Below are positions 9,049 to 16,555 of a DNA stretch of 64,000 bases, in pieces. The stretch covers positions 62,001-126,000 of the forward strand of contig DAINAT010000001.1 in assembly GCA_036733305.1 (NCBI GenBank), given 5' to 3'. The notes beneath the pieces were generated by a model, which saw nothing but the letters and a program-made list of their open reading frames with translations, ran no database searches and was not told the DNA's origin. The DNA comes from UBA7672 sp036733305. Lineage in GTDB: Bacteria > Pseudomonadota > Alphaproteobacteria > Caulobacterales > Hyphomonadaceae. The position numbers and the translations under genes were made by a program. How positions within the stretch are numbered: the stretch's first letter is position 1; every line of letters begins with the position of its first letter.

Positions 9049-10659
9049 TCATGTCGACTTCGCTTGTTCAACGAGTGCGATGGTTGCGCGATAGTCGGCT
9101 TTGCCGCTTTCGTGCCGTGGGACGTTTTCGACGATCACGAAGCGCTTGGGGTGCTTGTAGCTGGACAGGCTCGTCGAGAGACCGCGCCTGACTGCAGCTT
9201 CATCGAATGCGCCGGCCACCTTGATGACGGCGACGACGATCTTGCCCCACTTCTCATCAGCCTGGCCGACCACCAGCGCATCCGAGATTCCAGGCTGAAG
9301 CTTGAGCGCTTCTTCGACCTCTTCGGGGAAGACCTTTTCGCCGCCCGTATTGATCGAGAGATTGCCGCGGCCGATCAGTGTGAACTGGTTTGGCGGCAGC
9401 CATCGTGCAAAGTCGCCTGGAACGGCATAACGATCGCCGTCGATGATGCGGTATGTCGCTGCCGTCTTGTCCGGGTCGCCATAATACCCGTTCGCCATCG
9501 GGCCGTGGCGGGCAATGAAGCCTTCGACAGGCTGATCCTTCGGAAGGACCACGCCGCTGTCCGCATCGATAAGTACTGTGGTTGCAGGTGCGTCGAAGAT
9601 GCCGGTTTCCGGGATGTTGCCGGCTCTGGCGACTGAGTAGCCCAGGCCGGAAGCTTCCGAAGCGCCGAGAATATCGACAAGCATGATCTGCGGCAGCTGC
9701 TTGAGCAGGCCCTCTTTGACCGTGCGGGACCAGGTAAGTCCCGCCGAACTGATTGCTTTCAGGGCCGACAGGTCGAAGCCGCCTGGATTGTCTTCCAGGG
9801 CTTTGAGCATTGGCTTTGCAAACACATCTCCAACGATCGCGACACGCGTGGCCTTGTGCTTTTCAGCTGTTCTCCAGAGTTCGACGGCATCAAACCGGTC
9901 ACTGGTAAGAATGATCGCCGTGCCGCCATTCAGCAGGTCTCCCATCGCGGCGTTGCTGCCGGAGCCGTGCATGAGGGGGCACGCGGGAATGATGCGGCTA
10001 GGGGCTGGGTTCGCCTTCACCATCTGCGCATGTTCAGCCATCGACTGCGGCGGCTTCAGGATGAGCGGGGATTCAAGTTGAACGCGGCGGGCCTGGCCAA
10101 GCTGCCAATGCACGCCTTTCGGCTTGCCGGTGGTGCCGCCGGTGTAGAGCAGATAGCCGTCTGAAGATGCTCGCTGGATTTTGAGGGGCGCGCCATCCCC
10201 ACGTGTCGCCAGTGTTTCGTAGCTCAACCGGTCTGGCTCGACTGGGTGGGGAATGCGATCCGACTCGATGCGTATCCAGGTGCGGACGGTTGGGAGCCGC
10301 TCGCGCAGCGCCGGCAGCATGTCTTCAAACCGGTCCTGATAAAGCATGCCGGTCGCGCCGCAGTCGTTCAGGACATAGGCGATCTCATCGACCGTGTAGC
10401 GATAGTTGAGATTGACCGTGAGAAGGCGCGATTTCACGCCGGCTACCAGAAACTCCATGTAGGCCGGGTGATTGAAGCAGAGAATGCCGACGCGATCGTC
10501 GGGCTCGTGGCCCAGCTTTATGAACTCACTGGCGAGGTTGTTGGTTCGGCGCGCGAAGTCTCCCCATTCGACGATGTGGTCGCCCCAGATCAATGCGGGA
10601 CGCGATGCCGGGACCACTTCGGCGACGGCATCGAGAATGTCTCCAAAGTTCCAGTCCAT
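9049..10659 (-). CDS. Acyl-CoA synthetase, AMP-forming
   Basis: A 536-aa member of the ANL superfamily that activates a carboxylic acid to its CoA thioester via an acyl-adenylate. P-loop-like motif: LLYTGGTTGKPKGVHW (around residue 170). The hinge region reads GRGNLSINTGGEKVFPEEVE, and the C-terminal catalytic Lys lies in RHESGKADYR. It is the first gene of the minus-strand catabolic operon, which runs through the monooxygenase, MFS, NTF2 and OYE genes. Start ATG with GGAG. The acid substrate is likely an intermediate of the same pathway. Confidence 0.9.
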   Translation of the reverse strand: MDWNFGDILDAVAEVVPASRPALIWGDHIVEWGDFARRTNNLASEFIKLGHEPDDRVGILCFNHPAYMEFLVAGVKSRLLTVNLNYRYTVDEIAYVLNDCGATGMLYQDRFEDMLPALRERLPTVRTWIRIESDRIPHPVEPDRLSYETLATRGDGAPLKIQRASSDGYLLYTGGTTGKPKGVHWQLGQARRVQLESPLILKPPQSMAEHAQMVKANPAPSRIIPACPLMHGSGSNAAMGDLLNGGTAIILTSDRFDAVELWRTAEKHKATRVAIVGDVFAKPMLKALEDNPGGFDLSALKAISSAGLTWSRTVKEGLLKQLPQIMLVDILGASEASGLGYSVARAGNIPETGIFDAPATTVLIDADSGVVLPKDQPVEGFIARHGPMANGYYGDPDKTAATYRIIDGDRYAVPGDFARWLPPNQFTLIGRGNLSINTGGEKVFPEEVEEALKLQPGISDALVVGQADEKWGKIVVAVIKVAGAFDEAAVRRGLSTSLSSYKHPKRFVIVENVPRHESGKADYRATIALVEQAKST

Positions 10660-10738
10660 GTCAGGCTCCGAGCATTGGAAGCCATGTCTAGGGCATGCAG
10701 CCGCCAGAGCGGGCGTACGTGACTGCGCAACTCAGGAA

Positions 10739-10752
10739 ATCACCTACGTGAT
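10739..10752. promoter_or_regulatory. ATCAC-N4-GTGAT dyad in the divergent catabolic promoter region
   Basis: A perfect 14-bp dyad, ATCAC-CTAC-GTGAT, lies 80 bp upstream of the acyl-CoA synthetase start and 122 bp upstream of the divergent SDR start. The same arms with four-base spacers occur upstream of other genes of this pathway, so it is a candidate operator of a shared regulator. Confidence 0.5.
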
Positions 10753-10873
10753 AACCGCCGCATGCAGCTGCGCGCTTCCACGCCGATCGCTATTTCGTGG
10801 GACATCTTCCCGACAGTCTCGGTGGCCTTGAAGGCGTTCCGGGCTCTCCTGGCTGCCGAAGAAGGGTGTCGCA

Positions 10874-11599
10874 TTGCCGGAACTGGCTTTGGTTACAGGA
10901 GCGGCCCAAGGTATTGGTCGCGCGATCGTCGAACGCTTGGCTGCCGATGGTTATCGCGTGCTCGCTGTCGATGCCGACCCCGCGAAGCTGGCTGACAGCG
11001 AAGCGGCGTGGCGTCAGTCAGGGCTTCCGGTCGAGGTTCGTGTACTCGACGTCCGCGACCGCGCCGTGGTTCGCGGCATGCTGGAGGCGCACTCCGAACT
11101 GGACGTTCTGGTCAACAATGCCGGGGTGAGCGGCGCACTCGATCCCATTCAGAAAATTGACCGTTCCAGCTGCTCGCGGGTGATGGACATCAATCTTGTC
11201 GGCGCATTCAAGGTGGCCCAGGAGGCTGTACGGCGCATGCGCGCCGGGGGGCGGGTCATCAATGTGGCGTCCCGTGGCTATCTCGGCGGCTCTGGCGCTG
11301 CGCACTATGTTGCGTCCAAAGCGGGGGTCGTCGCGATGACGCGCTCCATGGCTGTGGAACTCCGCTGGCGGGGCATAAGAGTGAACGCGGTCGCGCCAGG
11401 AATGGTAAAAACGCGCCTGCTCGACGATTTCGGCGATATGCTGCCCGCTCTGAAGCGCCTTGAGCCGTCCGGCGGCGCTGCTTCGCCGGAAAAGATCGCA
11501 GCGATCATCGCAAACATTGCCAGCGCCGACGCCGATTTTGTGAACGGCCAGGTTCTGCTTGTCGACGGTGGTAAGTCGATCGGGGTCCCACCGCTATGA
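10874..11599 (+). CDS. Short-chain dehydrogenase/reductase 1
   Basis: A 241-aa classical SDR. It carries the cofactor motif TGAAQGIG at the N-terminus, DVRD, the structural NNAG, catalytic YVASK, and the N-V-A-P-G loop (RVNAVAPGMVKT). It ends with VNGQVLLVDGG, typical of FabG-like oxidoreductases that use NAD(P)H on alcohols or ketones. The start is TTG with AAGGG seven bases upstream. It opens the plus-strand catabolic operon, and its stop overlaps the next start by four bases. It likely interconverts an alcohol and ketone in the ring or side-chain pathway. Confidence 0.87.
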   Translation: MPELALVTGAAQGIGRAIVERLAADGYRVLAVDADPAKLADSEAAWRQSGLPVEVRVLDVRDRAVVRGMLEAHSELDVLVNNAGVSGALDPIQKIDRSSCSRVMDINLVGAFKVAQEAVRRMRAGGRVINVASRGYLGGSGAAHYVASKAGVVAMTRSMAVELRWRGIRVNAVAPGMVKTRLLDDFGDMLPALKRLEPSGGAASPEKIAAIIANIASADADFVNGQVLLVDGGKSIGVPPL

Positions 11600-12249
11600 G
11601 TGTTTCAAAGGCCATTCTCGTCGCAGGCGATGGCGAACTCAGCCAAGCCATCGCGTCAAGTCTTGAGGGGCAGGGATATCGCGTTGTGCCAATATCCTCG
11701 AGGCTGCCGGAGGCGGTTGGAGCGTTCGTGCAGAACGATCCTGTTGTCGGAGGGCTCGTCATTGTTTCCCCGGCGCCTGCTCGGGACAAGCGCTTTCTGG
11801 ACATCACTGATGCAGATCTGGATGAAACGCTCGCCGCATTTCTCGATCTCTTCGAGTCGCTATCGATCGCGACGCCGCATCTCGCGGATGCTGCGCCCGT
11901 GGTCTATGTCGGCCATCGGGGTCATCTGGGAGCTTGGCAAGGCGCTCATGAGAACGCGTTTGCCGGGGCTGTTGCTGGCCTGATGCGGTCGCTGACGCTG
12001 GAAGGCGCCTCCCGCCATCTCAGGGTGAACATGATCGCCACCGATTTTGCAGACGATGCCACGCGACTTCAACCACAAGAGCTCGTGCGTCAGGTAGCAG
12101 ATCTCGCGGCATTCCTTGTCTCCCCGGCATCGGCCGCTTTGAGCGGCGAACTGCTGTTGGCAAACCGTGGCGCTAGTCTGCGTTTCCGCGAGGCGCGCGA
12201 ACGTTCGCCTGCCGACGCGACAGCGGACAGGTCTGGAGCCATACGATGA
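11596..12249 (+). CDS. Degenerate SDR-fold protein without catalytic Tyr/Lys
   Basis: A 217-aa protein with SDR-like architecture: an N-terminal AILVAGDGELSQAIASSLEG in place of TGxxxGxG, and a late VNMIATDFAD aligning with the SDR RVNAVAPG loop. It then has VADLAAFLVSPASAALSGELLL, like the SDR tail. Where YxxxK should be there is HENAFAGAVAGLMRSL, so Tyr and Lys are both missing, and the NNAG strand is lost. It overlaps both neighbours by ATGA (11596-11599 and 12246-12249), so it is translated with active SDR1. A structural partner or a non-redox role is plausible; function unknown. Confidence 0.7.
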   Translation: MSVSKAILVAGDGELSQAIASSLEGQGYRVVPISSRLPEAVGAFVQNDPVVGGLVIVSPAPARDKRFLDITDADLDETLAAFLDLFESLSIATPHLADAAPVVYVGHRGHLGAWQGAHENAFAGAVAGLMRSLTLEGASRHLRVNMIATDFADDATRLQPQELVRQVADLAAFLVSPASAALSGELLLANRGASLRFREARERSPADATADRSGAIR

Positions 12250-13124
12250 GCCCAACTGTCACGATCATTGGAAAGACGCGGTGCAAGCTCGGCGAGTCAC
12301 CGCTTTGGGAGCCCGATAGCGCGAGCCTGTTCTGGGTCGACTCTGTCGCGCCTTCGATCTGGCGCTATGATGCGACGACCGGCGAGCAGTCGGAGATGCC
12401 GGCGCCGGACAAGATTGGAAGTATTGTCCGCGGCCGTCCGGGAGAGCTGATCGCGGCGATGGCTGATGGCATTTATCGTGTCGAACTGGCGACGGGATCG
12501 TTCCAGCCGATTGTACGCCCGTCGGAACTCACAGCGCATGAGCGGCTGAACGATGGCAAGACAGATCGCAGTGGGCGTTTCGTTACGGGCTCCATTACTC
12601 ACGGCTCCAGTACCCATGTCGGCAAGTTGTTTCAGTTCTCGAGGGGGGGCGCCTACAAGGTCGTACCTACCGAGCCCATCGGCATATCAAACGCGATCTG
12701 CTTCAGTCCGGCTGGCGACATTCTGTACTTCGCCGACAGCTTGCGCCGCATGGTGTGGGCATACGCGTATGACACAGAAAGTGGCGAGGTTGGCGCGCGC
12801 CGGGATCTGATCGACACGAGCAGCCTTGGCAGCGCTCCAGACGGCGCAACTGTTGATGCCGAAGGCTTCCTCTGGATCGCGCTTGTCCAGGCACAGAAAA
12901 TCGCTCGCGTTGCTCCGGATGGTCGTGTGGACAAGGTTTTCGATTGCCCGACGCCATTCCCCTCATGTCCCGCATTTGGTGGGGCAGAACTGGACGTCCT
13001 TTACGTCACATCGATTTCGAACAGCGGCGGCATGCTGGTCAGCGAGGCTGATCAGGCTGGACGTCTCGTTCAATTCCAAGGCTTGGGCGTACGCGGGTTG
13101 GCAGAAGCCCGCTGTAGCATTTGA
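12246..13124 (+). CDS. SMP-30/gluconolactonase-family protein
   Basis: A 292-aa six-bladed beta-propeller of the SMP-30/LRE family, which are metal-dependent lactone hydrolases. Family marks are LGESPLWEPDSASLFWVD at the N-terminus (Glu is a metal ligand), HERLNDGKTDRSGRFVTG, GISNAICFSPAGDILYFADS (Asn and Asp ligands) and PDGATVDAEGFLWIA. It overlaps the preceding gene by four bases. Beside Baeyer-Villiger-type oxygenases that would make lactones, ring opening of such a lactone is the obvious inferred role. Sugar lactones cannot be excluded. Confidence 0.85.
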   Translation: MSPTVTIIGKTRCKLGESPLWEPDSASLFWVDSVAPSIWRYDATTGEQSEMPAPDKIGSIVRGRPGELIAAMADGIYRVELATGSFQPIVRPSELTAHERLNDGKTDRSGRFVTGSITHGSSTHVGKLFQFSRGGAYKVVPTEPIGISNAICFSPAGDILYFADSLRRMVWAYAYDTESGEVGARRDLIDTSSLGSAPDGATVDAEGFLWIALVQAQKIARVAPDGRVDKVFDCPTPFPSCPAFGGAELDVLYVTSISNSGGMLVSEADQAGRLVQFQGLGVRGLAEARCSI

Positions 13125-13136
13125 GAGGCTGACCTC

Positions 13137-14327
13137 ATGAATCTCGATCTGACTCCCGAGCAGGAGGCCTTCCGCGAAGAAGTGCGGGCTTTCTTTGCCG
13201 AGAACACGCCGGCGGAATTCAAACCGCGCGTAAGGGCGGGAATGCGCCTCGAACCGCCTGAATACATTGCGTGGCAGAAGCTGCTGCATAACCGTGGTTG
13301 GGGGGCGCCGTCCTGGCCGCGCGAGTATGGCGGAACCGGCTGGAATCCAACCGAACTCTATATCTTCGAGTCCGAAGCCTCGCGCGCTGACGCACCGCTT
13401 CAGTTTCACCAGGGACTGGAATTGATTGGTCCGATCATCTTCACGTTCGGGAGCGACAGTCAGAAAGCCAAATATCTGCCGGCCATTGTGTCGGGCGATG
13501 ACTGGTGGTGCCAGGGGTATTCCGAGCCGGGCGCCGGCTCCGATCTCGCATCGCTCTCGACGCGCGCAGTCAGGCAGGGGGACGAGTACGTCGTCACTGG
13601 TCAGAAGGCTTGGACGAGCTACGCCCACGTGGCCAACCGCATGTTCCTGCTGGCGCGGACCGATCCCGATGGTCGGAAGCAGGGGCGCAAACAGGACGGG
13701 ATCTCGCTCTTCCTCGTCGACATGGATACGCCCGGTATCAACATCCGGCCGGTCATTACGATCGACGAGATCCATCACACGAACGAAGTGTTCCTCGATG
13801 ACGTTCGATTGCCCTTGACGGCTCTGCTCGGTGAAGAAGGCAAGGGGTGGGGGTACGGCAAGGTGCTGCTTGATCGCGAGCGCAGCGTGACGGCAGGAAC
13901 GACAATCCGCCTGGCTCAGCAGCTTCGTGGTGCGCGTGATGCAGCAACGCAGGCGAAAATCGGCAACCGCCGTCTGATCGATGACCCGCGCGTCGCAGAC
14001 CGTCTTGCCCAGCTTGATGTCGAGGTCCTTGCGCTTGAAGCCATGGTGATGCGCACGATGGCTGAGGCTGCCTCGGGTATCGATTCAGGTCCGCGCGCCT
14101 CCATGATCAAGGTGCGTTGGTCGGAACTGCTTCAGCAGATCACCGAGTTCTGGGTCGAGCTTCAGGGATACGGCGCAATGCACTTCGCATCCGTCGGCAA
14201 CCAGCCGCAAGGCGAGGGCGATCCCTGGGCGGCCAAAGGGATGCTGTATTCCCGCGTCACCAGCATCTACGGCGGCTCCAACGAGATTCAACGCAATATC
14301 ATCGCCCGCCGCGCGCTGGGCCTGTGA
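13137..14327 (+). CDS. Acyl-CoA dehydrogenase, subunit-like 1
   Basis: A 396-aa FAD-dependent dehydrogenase that introduces the alpha,beta double bond in acyl-CoAs. It has the FAD/substrate loop WWCQGYSEPGAGSDLASL and the C-terminal YGGSNEIQRNIIARR. The usual catalytic Glu of YEGT is Gly here. In the paired steroid-type acyl-CoA dehydrogenases of actinobacteria, which are alpha2beta2 enzymes, the Glu sits elsewhere. The next gene, eight bases downstream, encodes a second dehydrogenase, so a heteromeric enzyme is likely (inferred). Start ATG, twelve bases after the SMP-30 stop. Confidence 0.9.
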   Translation: MNLDLTPEQEAFREEVRAFFAENTPAEFKPRVRAGMRLEPPEYIAWQKLLHNRGWGAPSWPREYGGTGWNPTELYIFESEASRADAPLQFHQGLELIGPIIFTFGSDSQKAKYLPAIVSGDDWWCQGYSEPGAGSDLASLSTRAVRQGDEYVVTGQKAWTSYAHVANRMFLLARTDPDGRKQGRKQDGISLFLVDMDTPGINIRPVITIDEIHHTNEVFLDDVRLPLTALLGEEGKGWGYGKVLLDRERSVTAGTTIRLAQQLRGARDAATQAKIGNRRLIDDPRVADRLAQLDVEVLALEAMVMRTMAEAASGIDSGPRASMIKVRWSELLQQITEFWVELQGYGAMHFASVGNQPQGEGDPWAAKGMLYSRVTSIYGGSNEIQRNIIARRALGL

Positions 14328-14335
14328 GGTAGGTC

Positions 14336-15475
14336 ATGGATTTCAGTTTGTCCGAAGAGCAGCGCCTGCTGCGTGATAGTGCGCAACGCTACGGCGCAGA
14401 GAATTTTGAATTTTCGGCGTGGCGCGCGCGTGCCGCTCGCGCCGAGCCGCTTGATCGCCAGGGTTGGGGGAAGCTGGCTGACCTTGGATGGTTGGCGCTG
14501 AATGTGCCGGAAGATGATGGTGGGCTTGCTGCGACCCCCGTCGAAACCATGCTGATCTGCGAAGCAATCGGACGGAATCTCATGCTTGAGCCGTTCATTT
14601 CCAGCTGCGTGATTGCTCCGGCGCTGCTCACAAACGGTGGATCATCGCTCTGCAGCGAACTGCTTGCCTCCATCGCGGCAGGTGAAACGCTGGTATCGCT
14701 GGCGGATGCCGAACCGGACGGCAGGTTCGATCTTGGTTATGTTGCGACGCAAGCTGAAGCGATCGGGACGGGTGGGTACCGGCTTACCGGCCTCAAGAGC
14801 CACGTCATGGATGGCGCCGGCGCGGATTGGTTCATCATTCCGGCTCGCACGTCAGGCGCTCCTGATGACGCAGCCGGTATCAGCCTGTTCCTGGTTCCGT
14901 CCGGCGCGGCGGGTCTTGTCGTCGAGCAAAGCAGGGCGATGGACAACCGCCTGAATGCCAGCCTTCGCCTTGAAGGCGTTGTAGTTGAGCCGGGAGCTGT
15001 GATTGGTGAGATCGGAACAGAATATGGCCGCCTGACAGGCGCCGTCGATGCCGGCATCGTTGCGCAACTCGCCGAATCCGTTGGCGCGATGGATGCAGCC
15101 TATGAAATGACGCTGGCTTATCTCAAGACGCGCAAGCAGTTCGGTCAGCCGATCGGAACCTTCCAGTCGCTGCAGCACCGCGCCGTTGACATGGCGATCG
15201 CGTGCGAAGAAGCCCGTTCGATCATGTATCTCGCAACGCTGTCGCTTTCACAGCCCGAGCGTGAAAGACGCCGCATGATCTCGGCCGCCAAGACGCGTGT
15301 TGGCCAGACCAGCCTGTTCGTTGGCCGCCAAGCTGTGCAGCTCCACGGTGGAATTGGTTTCACGGAAGAGCTGGCAATCGGACACTATCTGAAGCGTCTG
15401 ATCATGGCGGATGTCCGTTTTGGCAACGCCGATCACCACCGCACGCGTGTGGCAGAACTCAGCGCTGCCAAATAG
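14336..15475 (+). CDS. Acyl-CoA dehydrogenase, subunit-like 2
   Basis: A 379-aa member of the same family, starting MDFSLSEEQRLLRDS. It has KTRKQFGQPIGTFQSLQHR, the conserved substrate/FAD helix, and QLHGGIGFTEELAIGHYLKR near the C-terminus. The N-terminal half is more divergent and the FAD loop is poorly kept (TGLKSHVMDGAGADWF), as in the non-catalytic-looking partner of heterotetrameric dehydrogenases. The start ATG follows GAGGTAGG. It is the last gene of the plus-strand operon, which ends at a hairpin. Bulky ring or side-chain acyl-CoAs are a likely substrate class, by analogy. Confidence 0.87.
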   Translation: MDFSLSEEQRLLRDSAQRYGAENFEFSAWRARAARAEPLDRQGWGKLADLGWLALNVPEDDGGLAATPVETMLICEAIGRNLMLEPFISSCVIAPALLTNGGSSLCSELLASIAAGETLVSLADAEPDGRFDLGYVATQAEAIGTGGYRLTGLKSHVMDGAGADWFIIPARTSGAPDDAAGISLFLVPSGAAGLVVEQSRAMDNRLNASLRLEGVVVEPGAVIGEIGTEYGRLTGAVDAGIVAQLAESVGAMDAAYEMTLAYLKTRKQFGQPIGTFQSLQHRAVDMAIACEEARSIMYLATLSLSQPERERRRMISAAKTRVGQTSLFVGRQAVQLHGGIGFTEELAIGHYLKRLIMADVRFGNADHHRTRVAELSAAK

Positions 15476-15494
15476 GCGGCTGTTCTTCGAACGG

Positions 15495-15542
15495 AATTTT
15501 CCAGCCACACTCCTTCTCACGAGAGGGCGTGGCTGGAATTTC
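15495..15542. terminator. Bidirectional terminator between convergent genes
   Basis: TTCCAGCCAC (15499-15508) pairs with GTGGCTGGAA (15529-15538). An imperfect inner stem (CTTCTC/GAGAGG) extends it, and AATTTT/AATTTC flank it. It separates the acyl-CoA dehydrogenase operon from the convergent SDR gene. Confidence 0.6.
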
Positions 15543-15549
15543 GCGTCGT

Positions 15550-16356
15550 TTACAGCGAGTTCGCCAGCCCGCCGTCGACGGTCAGAAGCTGGCCGGTCAC
15601 GAAGTCACTGTCGGCGCTTGCGAGATAGCGAACCGCTTTTGCAATATCGAGCGGTGTGCCCAGGCGGGCCAAAGGTGTTTCGGCAATACGTTGCTGAATG
15701 CGCTCTTCCGGGATCAGGCGCCTGACGCCTTCGGTATCGATGGTCGACGGCGCGACGGCATTGACGCGGATATTGCTCGGCCCAAGCTCAGCTGCTGCCG
15801 CGCGCGTCATGCCCGCCACTGCTGCTTTCACGCCGCAATAGACAACACCATTCGGCATTCCGAGCAGGGCGCTGACTGAAGCAATGTTGACGATCGATCC
15901 GCCCTTGTTCGCAGCCATGTGTGGTGCGGCCGCCTGCATGCCCCAGATCACGCCGGAAAATCCGACTGCGACCATGCGATCGACAGTTTCGGGTTTGATG
16001 TCGGGAATTGCCTCGTAGAGATTCCACATCGCGTTGTTGACCAGAATATCGAGGCGGCCGAAGGCTTCGACGGTTTTGGCGGTCGCCGCTTCAACGGCTT
16101 TGCGGTCGGAGACATCGCAACCAATTCCAACGGCCATCCCGCCCTTGGCGACGATCTCGGCAGCCGCAGCTTCCGCCCAGTGAGCTTTGAGGTCGATCAA
16201 AGCAACTGAGCAACCATCTTCGGCCAGAAGTTCCGCAATTGCTTTACCCAGCCCTCTAGAGGCTCCGGTAACGATCGCCGTTTGTCCTTTTAGCCGATCA
16301 CCCATGGCTTGCCCTGCTGCTTCGTTGAGTTGATGGGATGGGAAGGTAGTCGTCAT
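15550..16356 (-). CDS. Short-chain dehydrogenase/reductase 3
   Basis: A 268-aa classical SDR with TGASRGLG, DLKA after strand 2 (suggesting NAD rather than NADP), CDVSD, NNAM in place of NNAG, catalytic VVYCGVKAAV, and NAVAPSTIDT. It ends with FVTGQLLTVDGG. ATG 16356 (MTTTFP) is used here; ATG 16305 (MGDRLKG) directly before the fold is equally possible and has AGGG six bases upstream. It is a single gene, convergent with the dehydrogenase operon. A perfect ATCAC-N4-GTGAT dyad lies 100 bp upstream of 16356, linking it to the catabolic cluster. Confidence 0.86.
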   Translation of the reverse strand: MTTTFPSHQLNEAAGQAMGDRLKGQTAIVTGASRGLGKAIAELLAEDGCSVALIDLKAHWAEAAAAEIVAKGGMAVGIGCDVSDRKAVEAATAKTVEAFGRLDILVNNAMWNLYEAIPDIKPETVDRMVAVGFSGVIWGMQAAAPHMAANKGGSIVNIASVSALLGMPNGVVYCGVKAAVAGMTRAAAAELGPSNIRVNAVAPSTIDTEGVRRLIPEERIQQRIAETPLARLGTPLDIAKAVRYLASADSDFVTGQLLTVDGGLANSL

Positions 16357-16454
16357 AACGACTGCCCTGCCTGCTGCCCCACGCCCATTGGGCGTGCCGC
16401 AACCATAGGCGACCGGATCGCGCGCGCTCGCGGGTGGGCGGTTCCGCACCCCAA

Positions 16455-16470
16455 CATCACCAGTGTGATG
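16455..16470. promoter_or_regulatory. CATCAC-N4-GTGATG dyad upstream of SDR3
   Basis: A perfect dyad with 6-bp arms (CATCAC 16455-16460, GTGATG 16465-16470), identical in form to the site at 10739. It lies between the SDR3 start and the end of the TonB receptor gene, in a position suited to SDR3 control. Confidence 0.5.
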
Positions 16471-16555
16471 AACGCAGGGCAAGACCCACAAAAGAACAGC
16501 GGCGATCTTTCGATCGCCGCATGCAGTTTGGGGAGGAAACGATTGTTGGAAATGC

